Positions 62,664-64,000 of a DNA stretch of 64,000 nt are shown here, one piece after another. The stretch's first letter is position 1. Every line of letters starts with the position of its first letter. The notes under the pieces were generated by a model. The model was not told where the DNA came from. It ran no database searches and saw only the letters and a list, made by a program, of their open reading frames with translations. Source of the DNA: Virgibacillus sp. NKC19-16. Lineage in GTDB: Bacteria > Bacillota > Bacilli > Bacillales > Amphibacillaceae. The stretch spans positions 2,662,001-2,726,000 of the forward strand of contig NZ_CP074373.1 of assembly GCF_021560035.1 (NCBI RefSeq). The letters run 5' to 3'. The position numbers were made by a program, and so were the translations under genes.

Positions 62664-62710
62664 TTCGACAATATATGACAAAATTCGGGTGGTGCCTGTC
62701 ACTGTTCGGG
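62664..62710 (+). repeat. dispersed intergenic repeat, copy l (long form, inverted core)
   Basis: TTCGACAATATATGACAAAA is followed by TTCGGGTGGTGCCTGTCACT and GTTCGGG. The core GTGACAGGCAC of other copies is present here as its exact reverse complement GTGCCTGTCAC, inside otherwise direct flanks. It lies between thiolase and CaiB genes. Confidence 0.9.
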
Positions 62711-62716
62711 GAACAC

Positions 62717-63865
62717 TCAATCCAGTCGTTCAATAATCGTGGCATTCGCCATGCCATGTCCCTCACACATCGTTTGCAGACCGTAACGTTCTCCAGTCCG
62801 TTCCATTTCGTGCATCAGCGTCACCATTAATCGTCCACCACTTGCGCCAAGCGGATGGCCAAGTGCGATCGCTCCACCATTCAGGTTTAATTTCTTCGGA
62901 TCAGCACCAGTTTCCTTAAGCCAAGCAAGCGGTACCGATGCAAATGCCTCATTCACTTCAAAAATAGCTATATCCTCAATCGAGAGTCCCGCTTTTAACA
63001 AAACTTTTTCCGTTGCAGGAATCGGCCCTGTCAGCATTAATGTTGGATCAGATCCAACAACAGAACGGGCGATAACACGGAATCTTGGCTTAAGTCCAAG
63101 TTCCTCTGCCTTTTCACGTGACATCATCAAAATTGCAGCAGCACCATCACTGATCTGGCTGGAGTTACCCGCAGTGATTTTTCCATCTTCGGCAAATGCT
63201 GGTTTCAGTGTGCCAAGCTTCTCCAGTGTGGACTCCCTAGGTCCCTCATCGTCCTTCATTACTGACTTAGTACCATCTTTCAGGGTTACTTCCAATGGCA
63301 TTATTTCCTTTTCAAAGCGTCCATCTTGCTGAGCCACCAGTGCCTTTGTATGACTTTCCAAGGAAAATTCATCCATTTGTTGTCGGCTGAATCCCCACTT
63401 ATCTGCAATTCGGTCCGCAGATAAACCCTGATTGATTATTTCATATTTGGACGTCAACTCCTCGCTTAGCTCAACGCCTTGCATATTTGACCCAATTGGC
63501 ACACGCGACATATTCTCAATTCCACCGGCAACCACAACATCCATATCTCCGCTAATAATAGCCTGGGAGGCAAAATGCACAGCCTGCTGACTGGAGCCAC
63601 ACTGGCGGTCAATCGTTGTTCCCGGGACCTCCACGGGATAATCTGCAATCAATGCTGCCTGTCTCGCAATATCAAACGCCTGCTCTCCGACTTGTGAGAC
63701 ACATCCCATAATGACGTCCTCTACCAATTCGGATGAGATACCAGCTCTTTTTATGACTTCCTTGAGCGGCTTTGCTGCTAGTTCTTCAGCTCGAATGCCG
63801 CTGAGTGAGCCTTTTCGCTTTCCTACTGGTGTTCTGACTGCCTCTACAATTACTGCTTCGCGCAT
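62717..63865 (-). CDS. thiolase (acetyl-CoA acyltransferase)
   Basis: A 382-aa thiolase with the catalytic cysteine in DRQCGSSQQAV (about 88), NEAFASVPLAW, the active histidine in GHPLGASGGRL and the last cysteine in TMCEGHGMAN, where the usual CxGGG reads CEGHG. It would be the terminal step of an acyl-CoA route with the CaiB, alcohol dehydrogenase and SDR genes. Start after GAAAGGAAG. Confidence 0.92.
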   Translation of the reverse strand: MREAVIVEAVRTPVGKRKGSLSGIRAEELAAKPLKEVIKRAGISSELVEDVIMGCVSQVGEQAFDIARQAALIADYPVEVPGTTIDRQCGSSQQAVHFASQAIISGDMDVVVAGGIENMSRVPIGSNMQGVELSEELTSKYEIINQGLSADRIADKWGFSRQQMDEFSLESHTKALVAQQDGRFEKEIMPLEVTLKDGTKSVMKDDEGPRESTLEKLGTLKPAFAEDGKITAGNSSQISDGAAAILMMSREKAEELGLKPRFRVIARSVVGSDPTLMLTGPIPATEKVLLKAGLSIEDIAIFEVNEAFASVPLAWLKETGADPKKLNLNGGAIALGHPLGASGGRLMVTLMHEMERTGERYGLQTMCEGHGMANATIIERLD

Positions 63866-63892
63866 GTTTATCTTCCTTTCTTCGGTAATTTT

Positions 63893-64000
63893 GTTCCGCG
63901 TTCATGGGGGGGTTCCGCGCTTGTGGATATTTGTCCAGCGCCCATGCACGCTCGTTCCGCGGGCGCAGGCAGTTGTCCCGCGATAGTGCGGATTTGTTCC
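63893..64000. repeat. array of degenerate 21-bp tandem repeats (B), continuing past the window
   Basis: At least five units with GTTCCGCG/GTCCCGCG cores; CCGC-like positions are 63896, 63915, 63935, 63957, 63978 and 63999, spacing 19 to 22 bp. It has the same core and period as array A and lies about 30 bp upstream of the thiolase start. Confidence 0.85.

Overview
The window looks like a chromosomal segment of a low-GC Gram-positive bacterium of the family Bacillaceae. The evidence is strong AGGAGG-type ribosome binding sites, frequent TTG/GTG starts, lipoprotein signal peptides, a cre/CcpA-type site, a preQ1-I riboswitch, a DhaKLM kinase, and YitT, GlpFK and App/Opp-like gene sets. Acidic extracellular proteins and the style of intergenic repeats suggest a halotolerant genus such as Virgibacillus, Oceanobacillus or Lentibacillus, but the genus is an inference. 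No ribosomal RNA, prophage or CRISPR array was seen.

Layout. 0-6.4 kb: ilvE, then glycerol/dihydroxyacetone use (dhaKLM and glpFK) separated by a roughly 480-bp palindromic MITE-like element; glpFK has a promoter overlapped by a perfect cre match and a leader terminator. 6.4-12 kb: formaldehyde dehydrogenase, a queF-yhhQ queuosine operon under a preQ1 riboswitch, a cation/Ca2+ exchanger, rpiA and a hydrolase. 12-18 kb: a complete peptide ABC transporter (oppDFBCA order). 18.6-21 kb: an acyl-CoA dehydrogenase-like flavoprotein, a disrupted RelE/ParE toxin and a RAYT-type Y1 transposase.

21-28 kb: a seven-gene operon (rmlA, rmlB, GT2, GNAT, SMR-like flippase, wecE-like aminotransferase, DUF6044/GT-C-like membrane protein). 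It reads as synthesis of dTDP-4-acetamido-4,6-dideoxygalactose (Fuc4NAc), loading onto a polyprenyl phosphate, flipping and transfer to an extracellular acceptor. 28-39 kb: small membrane and lipoproteins, yitT, an aldo/keto reductase, a sulfonate/nitrate-type ABC transporter, an A-type Fe-S-like protein, a K+/H+ antiporter, a CoxG-like protein and glycerol dehydrogenase. Two tRNA genes with C34 anticodons, Thr(CGT) and Ser(CGA), lie at 39.4-39.6 kb.

39.7-53.7 kb: a minus-strand catabolic cluster whose enzymes match the cyclohexanecarboxylate to pimeloyl-CoA route (AliA, AliB, BadK, BadH and BadI-like) followed by beta-oxidation enzymes. It has a GntP-family transporter and a sigma-54-dependent activator. 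I found two sigma-54 (-24/-12) promoters, one before the transporter and one before aliB. 53.8-64 kb: a second minus-strand block of acyl-CoA/carbonyl metabolism (metallo-beta-lactamase hydrolases, nitronate monooxygenase-like protein, quinone oxidoreductase, TetR regulator, SDR, two thioesterases, zinc alcohol dehydrogenase, CaiB-type CoA-transferase, thiolase), with two arrays of degenerate 21-bp tandem repeats.

Throughout the window there are 12 copies of a roughly 35-46 nt intergenic repeat (core GGGGCGTGACAGGCACTGTT). Two of them sit just upstream of the RAYT gene, which suggests a REP/RAYT system. In one case the repeat supplies the -35 hexamer of the queF promoter.
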